From Dyella nitratireducens (GTDB lineage: Bacteria; Pseudomonadota; Gammaproteobacteria; Xanthomonadales; Rhodanobacteraceae), in NCBI RefSeq assembly GCF_014642835.1, contig NZ_BMJA01000001.1, positions 1 to 64,000 of the forward strand: a stretch of 64,000 nucleotides of DNA, written 5' to 3'. A program made the translations under genes and the position numbers. Below the pieces are notes generated by a model. It was not told where the DNA came from. It ran no database searches and worked only from the letters and a program-made list of their open reading frames with translations. Each line of letters starts with the position of its first letter. The stretch's first letter is position 1. This document shows, one piece after another, positions 1 to 7,853 of the stretch.

Positions 1-1
1 A

Positions 2-58
2 CCTAAGAAGGCGCTGGGCGGGCTGACGCCCGCGGACTACGCAAAGCAGTTAAAGTGA
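2..58 (+). mobile_element. 3' end of an IS3-type transposase (runs off left edge)
   Basis: The first bases read in one frame as a short C-terminus containing ALGGLTPADYAKQ followed by a TGA stop at 56-58. That tail is typical of the integrase-core ORF of IS3-family elements, which often end in a 'GGLTP(A/E)(D/E)Y/F' stretch. Only 18 codons are visible, so it is unknown whether the gene is intact. It suggests that accessory DNA continues beyond the left edge. Confidence 0.55.
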
Positions 59-133
59 CAACGGGCTCCAAAGCATCCCGCTACTCAAGGCGGGGGGACG
101 TCGCCCTTGGGCCACAATGACTTCATATCGCAA

Positions 134-245
134 GTGACCAAGTGACCAACTTCCTTGACTTTACCGAGCACTCTGCCGTGCTATGGCGCCATCAACGCCG
201 TTAAAACACTCGCTCCTTTTCACAAATAGTCAGTCACTTGGTCAC
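134..245. repeat. 13-bp inverted repeat, arms 87 bases apart
   Basis: GTGACCAAGTGAC at 134-146 is the exact reverse complement of GTCACTTGGTCAC at 233-245. Each arm is itself two tandem GTGACCAA-like units. The repeat lies between the transposase tail and the toxin-antitoxin pair, in a stretch (59-337) with no other feature I can support. It could be an insertion-sequence end, an operator, or chance. Confidence 0.5.
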
Positions 246-337
246 CTTTGGCGAGAACTTGCCAGTGCATCCCGCTTTTGCGAAGGAGCCAGAGTGTTTT
301 TCAAACGAAAAAGCACTCTAGCTCGTCATCCCTTCAG

Positions 338-553
338 TCAGTCGCGCAGATACTCGCCATATTGCTCAAGCAACTTTGGCTCGCCGCTCAACTGCTCGCG
401 TAGATATTGTTTGAACTGAAGCATTTGGAGTATCCACTCCTCTATGTCCTCTGGATCTTTTACCGTCTCACTATGCTTAAGGCGGTCGTTGTACTTGATA
501 CCATCATTCAACGCGCAGAGAAGCGTCGGTAGCCAAGAACTATCAATTTCCAT
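338..553 (-). CDS. Tsi2-like small protein, putative antitoxin/immunity partner
   Basis: A 71-residue acidic protein predicted to be mostly helical, with no signal peptide. It starts inside the 3' end of the Tse2-like toxin gene, so the pair is probably translationally coupled. I chose the ATG at 553 because AAAAGGA lies 8 bases upstream; the ATG at 562 adds three residues and has poorer spacing. Tsi2 of Pseudomonas aeruginosa is a helical 77-residue protein that binds Tse2, and this one has a similar size and a comparable two-helix layout around residues 5-50. Sequence identity to Tsi2 is not obvious. The assignment as antitoxin rests on position, overlap and size. Confidence 0.5.
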   Translation of the reverse strand: MEIDSSWLPTLLCALNDGIKYNDRLKHSETVKDPEDIEEWILQMLQFKQYLREQLSGEPKLLEQYGEYLRD

Positions 554-1004
554 ATGAAACATCCTTTTCTAAAAGCTTTGCCAGCGCAGCGAGCAGCGCT
601 TTAAAACGCTCCAAAGGCATGTCGTACGCAGGTGCAATCGTGTGATGGGTCGCATCGTAATTCGAATTGTAGTAATCGCGAACTATCACCAATCCTTCTG
701 GAAGAACCGTGCCTGCAGGAATCTTGTAGTAATTCCATGCCCCCTTGAATAGGTTCGGCTTATCAAATGTACTTATCCCTCTAGGAAAGTTCCTCACTCG
801 TACCCAACCATCTTCGATAGTTATATCCGGTTTTCTTGGTGCTCCGCGCATGCGTTGAACTTCTTGTTCAACAGGAGCGAACAAGCCCTCTTGCGAAGAA
901 ACCTTTCTGGCTCGCCATAGATCAACGGGTACTACGCCACCAAAAAATCGTTCTATCTGGTTGGTTTCGATCAATACGTCTTGTAGAACTTCGATGTTCT
1001 TCAT
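543..1004 (-). CDS. Tse2-family toxin (ADP-ribosyltransferase-like)
   Basis: A 153-residue protein. Three blocks in the C-terminal two thirds match my recollection of the Tse2 toxin of Pseudomonas aeruginosa in order and spacing: GISTFDK (76-82), IPAGTVLPEGL (95-105) and DATHHTIAPA (117-126). In Tse2 the equivalents are GTSVFDR, IPDGTDIPPDL and QATHYTIMPA. Tse2 is a cytotoxic effector with an ADP-ribosyltransferase-like fold, normally secreted by a type VI system and neutralised by Tsi2. No secretion genes are nearby, so here it may work as an intracellular toxin-antitoxin pair stabilising the island. The start has GAGGT 6-7 bases upstream. The downstream gene overlaps its end. Confidence 0.7.
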   Translation of the reverse strand: MKNIEVLQDVLIETNQIERFFGGVVPVDLWRARKVSSQEGLFAPVEQEVQRMRGAPRKPDITIEDGWVRVRNFPRGISTFDKPNLFKGAWNYYKIPAGTVLPEGLVIVRDYYNSNYDATHHTIAPAYDMPLERFKALLAALAKLLEKDVSYGN

Positions 1005-1139
1005 GACTTACCTCTGTCCTAAGGTTTAAGTGACCGGCGCAATGCTGCGTGCCGAATATATACCCCTTGAACTAGTAACAAAGTGGCCAGGATCACTCTT
1101 GAGCTACAGAGCCAGCGCTGGCTTTTTCAGGCATAAAAA

Positions 1140-1159
1140 AACCCGCCAATCGGCGGGTT
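1140..1159 (-). terminator. Rho-independent terminator
   Basis: AACCCGCC at 1140-1147 pairs with GGCGGGTT at 1152-1159 across a 4-base loop, and the reverse strand continues into a T run (A run at 1134-1141). It resembles the terminator at 12375-12396 in sequence and lies on the outer side of the distal attachment-like site, as if it were the displaced original terminator of the tRNA-Leu operon. A second perfect palindrome, AGCCAGCGCTGGCT, lies at 1110-1123 and runs into five T on the + strand. The rest of 1005-1419 has no gene. Confidence 0.7.
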
Positions 1160-1210
1160 CTTCTTTTCTTCACTACCGAATCCTGTACCAGGACTTCCGT
1201 AGCCTTCGAT

Positions 1211-1229
1211 TGGTGCCAAGGGGAGACCA
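1211..1229. other. Distal attachment-like site (partial copy of tRNA-Leu 3' end)
   Basis: TGGTGCCAAGGGGAGAC here aligns with TGGTGCCCAAGGGGGGAC at the 3' end of tRNA-Leu(GAG) (12441-12458) with one missing base and one substitution. A same-orientation copy of a tRNA end at the far side of DNA carrying an integrase next to that tRNA is the expected signature of site-specific integration. The copy is short and imperfect, so the boundary is inferred. Confidence 0.5.
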
Positions 1230-1285
1230 TACTTATCAAACAAGTTATTGATTTTATTGCAAAATATTTCGAACAGGCCAAAAAA

Positions 1286-1306
1286 CATACACAAGATCAT
1301 ACACAA
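1286..1306. other. Paired 9-mers, putative integrase arm-type sites (distal end)
   Basis: CATACACAA occurs at 1286-1294 and 1298-1306 with a 12-base period, preceded by AAAAA. The same arrangement (CATACTCAA then CATACACAA, period 12, preceded by AAAAA) stands upstream of the integrase at 12309-12329. Tyrosine integrases bind short direct repeats flanking the core site, so these are candidate arm sites. Confidence 0.45.
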
Positions 1307-1419
1307 CTTAGACATGGAATCCACCAAATCCGCTCTTGGCGGTCTTAGATCACTCATCGCAACGCATGCCGCTTGCTCCAATGCGAGTCCCCATTGGGTA
1401 CTCACATTGCAAGTACATC

Positions 1420-2997
1420 TTAAAGATCAGCCGCCTCACCCTCTCCTTCGACCTGCAGCTGCACTTTGTCCAAGCTACCTTCAGCTGGGTATTTTTCATC
1501 TAGAGAACTGAGCATCTCATTTATGAGAGATACAACGTCGCCATCCACTGAATTCAGGCTCCTCGCATACAATCGCGGGATTCGATGCAGCCGGTGAAGT
1601 GGATTGTGGCAAGTCACAAAATTCGTGTCGCGGACCGCAGCCCAATGCCCATGCACAAATCCCGATGACCAATCGTAATATTTGTCATAGATATCCTTGC
1701 ATCCGCTCTCGGTCGCTAGTTTTCTAAGATTGCTGCTGGCCCAGTGACCCACATCAATATTTAAAAATTCCTGCCAAGCGTCTTCGTTAGCAATGCTGTA
1801 AAGGGCGTCTTGATCAAGAAAATCAGGCAACTCGCCCTCTGCTTCTTGAATTTTTAAGAATGCCAATTTTGCCTGACCCGCTCCATAGACGCGGTAGGAC
1901 TTCCAAAGGCTTTCGTCATCTTTGGCAAACAAATATTTCAATGTAACGAAAGCTTCCACGAGTGACCGCAACGCCATCCTTCCAGTAATGCGAAAATGCA
2001 GGAGACTGAAGCGAACTTCTTCGGCAATTGCTAACGCATACAATACAAGTCCAAATGCTGTGTCGAGTCGAGCATCAATTCGATTCGAATTGAGGTTAGC
2101 TTCACAACGCATGATAAGACTTTGCCGAGCTCGATATAGTGAGTCCTCATCTATCTTCGATGGAGTAATTGTATATCCATCATCGTTAGGGTCGATGCAC
2201 TGAGTTTTCTTAAAGGCCTCGTCCCAGAACGATTGAACCCAGTGAGTCGGAGAGTCACGACGAAAAGCCTGCTCCATCGCACGTATCGATGGACGCACTT
2301 TACGAAGGTCTCCGTGGTTGGGGTACAACCTCAACGATTCAATTTCACCCTGACTTCCGGGTGGGAATACGAGTCGGCCGGAAATCGCTGGAATGATAAC
2401 TTTGAACCAGCGAATGTCTGTGGATGCTTGGGATTGATGGTCGAGCACCCCTGCCAATGCTCGCCCAAGCGTCTTCCAATCGTCCTTATCCGCCTCCACC
2501 GTTAACCGCTGCTTCCAACGATCTATTCCGGGCAGAGAGTCAATGAGAGTAAGAGGCCTTAGCGCTGCATAAGCAAGAGGATGTTCAACAATAAGGTCGA
2601 AGAATCCATTGAACCGATCTAGTGGTATTTGCGCCAACATAGTGTGGTCGACAACAGGTAGATTTGGCGGAGCTTCATCATATTCCGCCTCAGATCGATT
2701 TGGCGTCAGCCTCTTCTCGCCATCTACTTTAAACCACTCTATGCATAGATGTGCTATCCGTCGAAAGCATGCGAGATAGTCATCACGGTCCATCACCCCT
2801 GTAAGCAAGACGGCCCAAAGCATTTCCGGCATATGATCATCTGACCATGAAGACATGTGGAAATTAGGTAACTTGTTTAATGGTGGAATCAGCTTACTTC
2901 CATGACGCTGATGTTGCTCGATACCGCTGATATTATAGTTGGCGTAAGACTTGCGAGATTGCTTTTTCCTACCGCGCTGATTTTTCGACTTGGACAT
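1420..2997 (-). CDS. DUF5677-like protein, last gene of candidate defence operon
   Basis: A 525-residue cytosolic protein with a basic N-terminus (Lys/Arg-rich residues 1-18) and no membrane segment. The C-terminal third has RMALRSLVEAFVTLKYL, then a Trp/Tyr-rich helix, then SSGFVHGHWAAVRD. This pattern of an early Arg-Glu helix and a late Ser/His helix is that of the DUF5677 family, whose function is not established. It follows the 229-residue gene by about 90 bases on the same strand, so it probably belongs to the same transcript as the nuclease operon. I recognise no catalytic motif with certainty. Confidence 0.55.
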   Translation of the reverse strand: MSKSKNQRGRKKQSRKSYANYNISGIEQHQRHGSKLIPPLNKLPNFHMSSWSDDHMPEMLWAVLLTGVMDRDDYLACFRRIAHLCIEWFKVDGEKRLTPNRSEAEYDEAPPNLPVVDHTMLAQIPLDRFNGFFDLIVEHPLAYAALRPLTLIDSLPGIDRWKQRLTVEADKDDWKTLGRALAGVLDHQSQASTDIRWFKVIIPAISGRLVFPPGSQGEIESLRLYPNHGDLRKVRPSIRAMEQAFRRDSPTHWVQSFWDEAFKKTQCIDPNDDGYTITPSKIDEDSLYRARQSLIMRCEANLNSNRIDARLDTAFGLVLYALAIAEEVRFSLLHFRITGRMALRSLVEAFVTLKYLFAKDDESLWKSYRVYGAGQAKLAFLKIQEAEGELPDFLDQDALYSIANEDAWQEFLNIDVGHWASSNLRKLATESGCKDIYDKYYDWSSGFVHGHWAAVRDTNFVTCHNPLHRLHRIPRLYARSLNSVDGDVVSLINEMLSSLDEKYPAEGSLDKVQLQVEGEGEAADL

Positions 2998-3088
2998 TGG
3001 AACGCTTCCGCAATTTGTCTAAGTAGACGGGACAAACAGCCAGCATTGACATGAAGATCCGTTGTCAACACCTTAAACCTTCCTAAGC

Positions 3089-3778
3089 TTAAGACCGACG
3101 CTTTGTGCCGGTGAGATATTTCTCGACCTGTGTTACAAGCCTTGGGCTCAACGCTCCAGATACCTTCATCGTTCCACCAGATGAAAGGGTAACGTGACCT
3201 TTGAGGCCACGATACGTAACCTCAAAAGCAGAAGAATCAATTCTGTATTCCACACCTTTTAACCATCTAATCTTTTCGACATCCATCCCTTGCTTCGAGG
3301 CAAATTCCAGCCTAGCTACCAGATCTTGAGTCACAACAGCGCCAGATACCGACAAGCCCGTTAGCTTCGCAGACTCAACGCCGCCAAAAATTTCAGCTGG
3401 ATTAGAAAACTGAAACTTCATTGGTTCGCATGTAAAATCTAGGCCAGATATCGTCTCAATGGCATTAAAAAGATGCTTCCCGCCGTGGCCGGGATTTTCA
3501 AGTCTGAAGTAGCTTCGCACATCGCGAAAAATTATCGCAAAATCAAGGAAATTGACGCTAGCAAATTCCTCATTAAATGGAACGCCTTCATCACTGATGC
3601 GCGTAACAACAACCTTAGTCCGCCATAGGAAGCGAAGCTTTTGGATTTGCCCATCATCTTCGAGCGGAGTAAAGCCAAACTCAGACTCTGCAAGTAGTGG
3701 ATACTTGCTCAATAACTTAACTATGCCCACGCCCTTCTTCGGAAGGCCAACCCGGTACCACCTGTAAGTGGTACTCAT
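3089..3778 (-). CDS. Unrecognised protein, third gene of nuclease operon
   Basis: A 229-residue soluble protein with no signal peptide, membrane segment or motif that I recognise. The N-terminal half has alternating hydrophobic strands, and the C-terminal part is glycine- and strand-rich and ends basic (TGTKRRS). Its ATG overlaps the stop of the upstream 363-residue gene by 4 bases (3775-3778), which implies translational coupling and probably matched amounts. Its conserved place behind the nuclease and its partner suggests that it is part of the same system. Confidence 0.6.
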   Translation of the reverse strand: MSTTYRWYRVGLPKKGVGIVKLLSKYPLLAESEFGFTPLEDDGQIQKLRFLWRTKVVVTRISDEGVPFNEEFASVNFLDFAIIFRDVRSYFRLENPGHGGKHLFNAIETISGLDFTCEPMKFQFSNPAEIFGGVESAKLTGLSVSGAVVTQDLVARLEFASKQGMDVEKIRWLKGVEYRIDSSAFEVTYRGLKGHVTLSSGGTMKVSGALSPRLVTQVEKYLTGTKRRS

Positions 3779-4866
3779 GTCTCGTCACCTTCAGTTTGTT
3801 TTGAAATTTCTTTTCTGAAACCTTCCATCAATTCCCGCGCCTTGTCCTCGACAACAGAGGAAATTCGTTCAACTTCCGCACGCAATGGCGTTCGTTTGCG
3901 TGACGAAACTTTTCCGTCCTCCATTGGATACACCCCTCGCAAAAGAAATGAGAATCCGGTGCAATCCTTTGGCTCAGCAAACATAGCTTCGATGTCGTAA
4001 ACGTTCCCGATTCCCTTCAACTCCGCGGTCGCCCAGCCAACCCTACAGATGTAATACTGCCTATCATCCAAAAGGCCATTCAAGATTTCAGACCGCGTTA
4101 CTCCATTGCCACGTAGGGCAACCCTCTCTACGTGTGTGTCGATATCGTCTTCAGCTTCGTCGTCGGGATCAGGCTTAGGTTTAAACGTGTAAACGTCCGT
4201 CACATCACGCCTTGAGTAGTCTGGAAGACTATTCATTAATTCCAAGAAAAACTTGGTCCTCTGTTTATGGAACGGAACATCGAACAAAGATATTTCATCC
4301 TTGGAAACACCTTGGCCAGTATTTTTTTCGACTCGCTCGAGGACCATGTCCCTTATCGCGTTGACATAATCGTTTTGCGTATTACGTACGATGTAGCGAT
4401 CTCCCGACCTAACGAAGTCGACTGTTCCATCACGTACTTGCAACTGATTAAACTCGTTCCTTTTGTAGTCAACCTTCGTGTAGTGAATGTTGACAGATAG
4501 ATTTTCGCCCGCTCGAGTAACAGTAACTACATCCCCGACCGACTCCATCTCAGCCTTCATTTGCTCGATTGCTTTCGTAATATCATCAATCCCCGCAATG
4601 CCATTGACTGCCATTGAGGTAATGCGCTCTCGACGAGAAGCCACGCCTAGACGTGCTGCAATACTTTGGTTATCGTGATAGTCATGCGTGAGTCTCGAAA
4701 AATATCTCGCAAGATCCACCCTGTCAGTCTTCTTGCTTACGACAATGTTCCGATGCTCAAACAACTCAATGATTGTCGGCAAATCAACTTTGTGCTCGTT
4801 TAGAGCATCGAATATATTTTTGTCAGTTGCGTAGTACAGTGATGGTCCATAAGCAGGCTTTTTCAT
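3775..4866 (-). CDS. Unrecognised partner protein of PD-(D/E)XK nuclease
   Basis: A 363-residue soluble protein that I do not recognise. Residues 1-120 are helical and could be a DNA- or partner-binding region; the middle is strand-rich and holds an acidic DDEAEDDID stretch; the last 40 residues look like a charged helix. The start overlaps the stop of the nuclease gene by 4 bases and its own stop overlaps the next start by 4 bases, so the first three genes form one coupled unit. A two-gene nuclease system such as GAPS4 would be the first comparison to make, but I cannot confirm that similarity from the sequence alone. Confidence 0.6.
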   Translation of the reverse strand: MKKPAYGPSLYYATDKNIFDALNEHKVDLPTIIELFEHRNIVVSKKTDRVDLARYFSRLTHDYHDNQSIAARLGVASRRERITSMAVNGIAGIDDITKAIEQMKAEMESVGDVVTVTRAGENLSVNIHYTKVDYKRNEFNQLQVRDGTVDFVRSGDRYIVRNTQNDYVNAIRDMVLERVEKNTGQGVSKDEISLFDVPFHKQRTKFFLELMNSLPDYSRRDVTDVYTFKPKPDPDDEAEDDIDTHVERVALRGNGVTRSEILNGLLDDRQYYICRVGWATAELKGIGNVYDIEAMFAEPKDCTGFSFLLRGVYPMEDGKVSSRKRTPLRAEVERISSVVEDKARELMEGFRKEISKQTEGDET

Positions 4867-5861
4867 TTACGCCACCCTATATCGCCGGGATTGTATGTAG
4901 TTGCCACACTCGCAATTCGGTCTATTTGGATTTGATCGAGGATCTCACTTCGCTCTGGCGCAAACCCCCAAGCTTTAGCGTACCTAGTCTTAGCTTTTTC
5001 AAAGATGCTCTTCAGATCACTGTGCGCGTCGGCACTTGTGACGCGAATACGTAACGTTTCCCCTGAATCGAGCATCTGATAGTGCGAAAGACAATCCAAT
5101 AGATACTCAAATTCCTCTACGGAATCACCTTTTCGGTTGTAATAGATGAGGTAGCCCTGACCACACTTATCAGCTTTTTTGTGCTTTATAACGATAAACG
5201 GCCCTGACATCGTCTCAATAGTCGCGGGCTGCCCCCACACGTCCCCCTGCCTACGCAACATTTTCAAGTCAGGGTAGTAGAATGAGTAATCCTTTGGCAG
5301 TTCATCCTCTCCTTTGAGACGAATTAAATCGTTAGCAACGTTGTAGAGCCGTTGAATATCTAGAGGCCCTAAAAAGTGAAGGACGAGATTGGCCGCTAAC
5401 GGAAGAGTCCCTAAGTCAACTTTCTTTATTTCTTCATAAAAGGACTTGCCATATTGGTAATCATGATTATGGACAAATAACATTCCACGAACTTCATAAG
5501 ACTCCGTATCATCCATAACATATTTCGCACGCCAGTCAGCAGACTCTCGCGCACATTCGGTCGTCAATGCGAGTGACTTCAAGGCGCCCCTGAGCGCAGT
5601 AGCGGAGATGGATTCCGCTTTGTAACTTTTTAGATCCGTGTGAAGATAAATCCGCTTTCCAAGATACGGATCTATGTAGTGAAAAACGACGTCACCCGGG
5701 TGGGTATCTTTTTTCTTTTTACTTTTGCCGCCCTTTAGATGTGCATCGTTACAGCACGGGAAATTATCGTCATGCTTGTGATTTTTTTCCCAATGGAAGT
5801 GCCGAAAGATATCGTGAGATAACTTCGCGGCGATCTCTGAAATATTTATGGTCTCAGCCAC
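4863..5861 (-). CDS. PD-(D/E)XK-type nuclease, first gene of candidate defence operon
   Basis: Start chosen at GTG 5861 (332 residues) because AAGGGA lies 7 bases upstream; the longer frame to 5960 adds a Trp/Arg-rich stretch with no good ribosome site. Residues 55-80 carry a PD-(D/E)XK-like core: PGD (Asp57), a hydrophobic strand, then IYLHTDLKSY with Asp76-Leu-Lys78. Just before it is a lysine-rich patch (46-51). PD-(D/E)XK proteins are usually metal-dependent DNA endonucleases. The rest of the protein is not recognised. It leads three overlapping genes in an island full of other defence-type genes. The bases between 5862 and 6070 hold no gene on either strand that I can support. Confidence 0.6.
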   Translation of the reverse strand: MAETINISEIAAKLSHDIFRHFHWEKNHKHDDNFPCCNDAHLKGGKSKKKKDTHPGDVVFHYIDPYLGKRIYLHTDLKSYKAESISATALRGALKSLALTTECARESADWRAKYVMDDTESYEVRGMLFVHNHDYQYGKSFYEEIKKVDLGTLPLAANLVLHFLGPLDIQRLYNVANDLIRLKGEDELPKDYSFYYPDLKMLRRQGDVWGQPATIETMSGPFIVIKHKKADKCGQGYLIYYNRKGDSVEEFEYLLDCLSHYQMLDSGETLRIRVTSADAHSDLKSIFEKAKTRYAKAWGFAPERSEILDQIQIDRIASVATTYNPGDIGWRK

Positions 5862-6070
5862 TCGACGTTCCCTTGTATGTTGCCTGCACGACCTTTGCTG
5901 CCTCTGAAGATTGGAGATCAGCCATCCGATGGGCCTCCAGCATTTCCAAGGCCCGACCATTTTGGAAGCACGAAACGTACCAGAGAAGCCAATTTTAGAC
6001 GGTATTGCCGCAATGGTCGGAGAGGCTGAGCCCCTCAGAACGTATACCTTCCGGAATCCTTAAAGAGGTC

Positions 6071-6123
6071 TATCAAATCTCATATCATAATGATATTATA
6101 AAATTCTCTAAGGAGATTTGATA
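6071..6123 (+). promoter_or_regulatory. Inverted-repeat control/res-like site of serine recombinase
   Basis: TATCAAATCTC at 6071-6081 and GAGATTTGATA at 6113-6123 form a perfect 11-bp inverted repeat. Between them is ATATCAT-A-ATGATAT (6082-6096), a second palindrome. The right arm overlaps the recombinase Shine-Dalgarno AAGGAG (6110-6115) and touches its ATG. Resolvases commonly bind paired dyads next to their own gene, so this is a candidate res site that also allows autorepression. Confidence 0.6.
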
Positions 6124-6687
6124 ATGTCAGCCGCTATCGTGGGCTATGCCCGTGTCAGCTCCACCGGCCAAAGTCTGGACGTTCAGCTCGATAAGCTGAA
6201 GGCATATCGTTGCACCAAGGTCTTTGCCGAGAAGCGATCCGGCAGGCAAGCGGACGGCCGCCCAGAGCTTCAGGCTTGCCTTACCTTCCTACGGGAGGGA
6301 GATACGCTAGCCATCACCAAGCTGGACCGTATGGCCCGTTCTGTACTCGATCTGGCCAAGATTGCTGACCAGCTTCGCCAGAAGAGTGTGACCCTGAAGG
6401 TTTTGGATCAGGCCATTGATACAAGCACGTCGGAAGGGAAGTTGATGTTCAGCCTGTTAGCCAGCTTTGCGGAGTTCGAAAACGATATCCGTGCTGAGCG
6501 GCAAATGGACGGGATCGCCAAGGCCCGGATCAAGGGTGTGCAATTTGGCCGGAAGCATGCCCTCACACCTGAGCAGGTTGGGCGAATTAAAACACTGCGC
6601 GAAGAAGAGAGCTTTTCGGTTCCGCAGATTGCCGAGCGGTTTAATGTTGGTGTGGCTACCGTGTATCGTGCTTTAAAACTGCCTTAG
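6124..6687 (+). CDS. Serine recombinase (resolvase/invertase family)
   Basis: A 187-residue protein starting at ATG 6124, with AAGGAG 8 bases upstream. It has the resolvase/invertase layout: a catalytic domain beginning GYARVSS (nucleophile Ser12), the LDRMARS arginine motif near residue 75, a long helix with FAEFENDIRAERQ, and a C-terminal helix-turn-helix (FSVPQIAERFNVGVATVYRAL, last 25 residues). These enzymes cut and rejoin DNA at short paired sites. The TIR gene follows after 30 bases. It may resolve multimers of the mobile element or act at the adjacent dyad. Confidence 0.9.
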   Translation: MSAAIVGYARVSSTGQSLDVQLDKLKAYRCTKVFAEKRSGRQADGRPELQACLTFLREGDTLAITKLDRMARSVLDLAKIADQLRQKSVTLKVLDQAIDTSTSEGKLMFSLLASFAEFENDIRAERQMDGIAKARIKGVQFGRKHALTPEQVGRIKTLREEESFSVPQIAERFNVGVATVYRALKLP

Positions 6688-6717
6688 CAATGTCTCGATC
6701 ACGACCACAGGGGACGT

Positions 6718-7686
6718 ATGAAACTCTTCATTAGTTGGAGTGGTGAAAGAAGCAAGGCATTAGCGCTTGCACTCAAAGAGTGGTTTCCACTGGTCCTACA
6801 TTACGCTGATCCTTGGCTTTCCGAGGCAGACATTGAAGCCGGGCAGAGATGGGCCGATGCGGTCGCCAAAGAGTTAGAAGCATGCAACTTTGGAATTCTC
6901 TGTGTCACCCGGGAAAATTTAAATTCTCCATGGGTACTTTTTGAAGCGGGTGCGTTGGCTAAATCTTTAGAAGGTGGCCGCGTCATACCCCTTCTTCTCG
7001 ATCTCGACTTCCGCGACATCAGCGGACCTCTTGCTCAATTTCAAGCGAAGAAGTGTGAAAAGAATGGACTGCTTGAAACTATACAATCCATCAACCAAAG
7101 TGCCGCCAATCCCACGGATGAGCGGTACAAGCAGCTTTTCGAAGCCCTGTGGCCAGACTTAGATAAAAAGATATCCGACATACCCAAGCCTAGTGATCCC
7201 GTGAGACAAACGAGGACGCAATCTGAAGTGCTGGAAGAATTAGTCGGAACCGTCCGGACGATGGAGTCTCGCTTAAGAGAGAGTCCAGACGAACCAAGAC
7301 AACTTAGAAGGCGCAAGCGGATGCACCCCATGATGCTCCGCGAGTTTTCCCATATGTTCTCTGAAAAAAGAGGTGACCCAATCTCAATCTTGATGATCGC
7401 GAGTATCTTTCGTGAAGATATTCCGTGGTTATACGAAATTGGGGTTGATGCCTACCGGCATGCCTCTGGTGGCAATCGCAGCGCAGCCAGTAAGGCAGTC
7501 CATAGATTTCTTCGCGCGATCGAAGCTGTGCGGCATAGTCCATTTATAGAAGAACTGGATGTCGACGATAAAATGATTCGGCCATCGCTGTTTCGAGATA
7601 TCGAATTCATGCTGCACGAAGAATTTTCTGACGAAGACCGTAAAGGTGAAAAGTCACTTGAGTCCAGTCCCAGCAGCCGGACTTAG
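6718..7686 (+). CDS. TIR-domain protein, putative NAD-consuming defence effector
   Basis: A 322-residue soluble protein. Residues 1-140 form a TIR-type domain: it opens with KLFISWSG, then has LEACNFGILCVTREN, and SPWVLFEAGALAK with Trp72 and Glu76 in the WxxxE arrangement seen in catalytic bacterial TIR domains. The next 60 residues are charged and probably a linker, and the C-terminal 130 residues are an unrecognised helical domain. Bacterial TIR proteins of this kind often degrade NAD during phage infection or make signalling nucleotides. It lies 30 bases after the recombinase, and no Thoeris ThsA or Argonaute gene is visible, so its sensor or partner is unclear. Confidence 0.75.
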   Translation: MKLFISWSGERSKALALALKEWFPLVLHYADPWLSEADIEAGQRWADAVAKELEACNFGILCVTRENLNSPWVLFEAGALAKSLEGGRVIPLLLDLDFRDISGPLAQFQAKKCEKNGLLETIQSINQSAANPTDERYKQLFEALWPDLDKKISDIPKPSDPVRQTRTQSEVLEELVGTVRTMESRLRESPDEPRQLRRRKRMHPMMLREFSHMFSEKRGDPISILMIASIFREDIPWLYEIGVDAYRHASGGNRSAASKAVHRFLRAIEAVRHSPFIEELDVDDKMIRPSLFRDIEFMLHEEFSDEDRKGEKSLESSPSSRT

Positions 7687-7853
7687 TGCCCACCGATATC
7701 AACCAAGTTAGCGACGAGATTCGAGGGTCAGTGGCGATCCCCTTAGCTCGGTTCGCTATCCAAGTGGTGCGCGCGCCCGGGCAAATGTGGCCTTGTACAG
7801 ATTTGGCGAGAACCTTTTAAAAAGTAGTCGACGAAAAAGCCAAACTTGGTTTC

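Noticed and set aside
183-419. 78-codon open frame on the + strand
   Set aside because: No ribosome site, no family resemblance, and it runs into the antisense of the Tsi2-like gene.
1383-1405. Inverted sequence resembling the tRNA-Leu end (GTACCCAATGGGGACTCG on the reverse strand)
   Set aside because: About 17 of 20 positions match but in the opposite orientation and with scattered differences; not convincing as a third attachment site.
1127-1405. 92-codon frame on the reverse strand across the attachment region
   Set aside because: It reads through a terminator, the attachment-like site and repeats, and resembles no protein; a chance frame.
5862-5960. 33-codon N-terminal extension of the nuclease
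   Set aside because: The extension is Trp/Arg-rich, without a ribosome site, whereas GTG 5861 has AAGGGA at good spacing.
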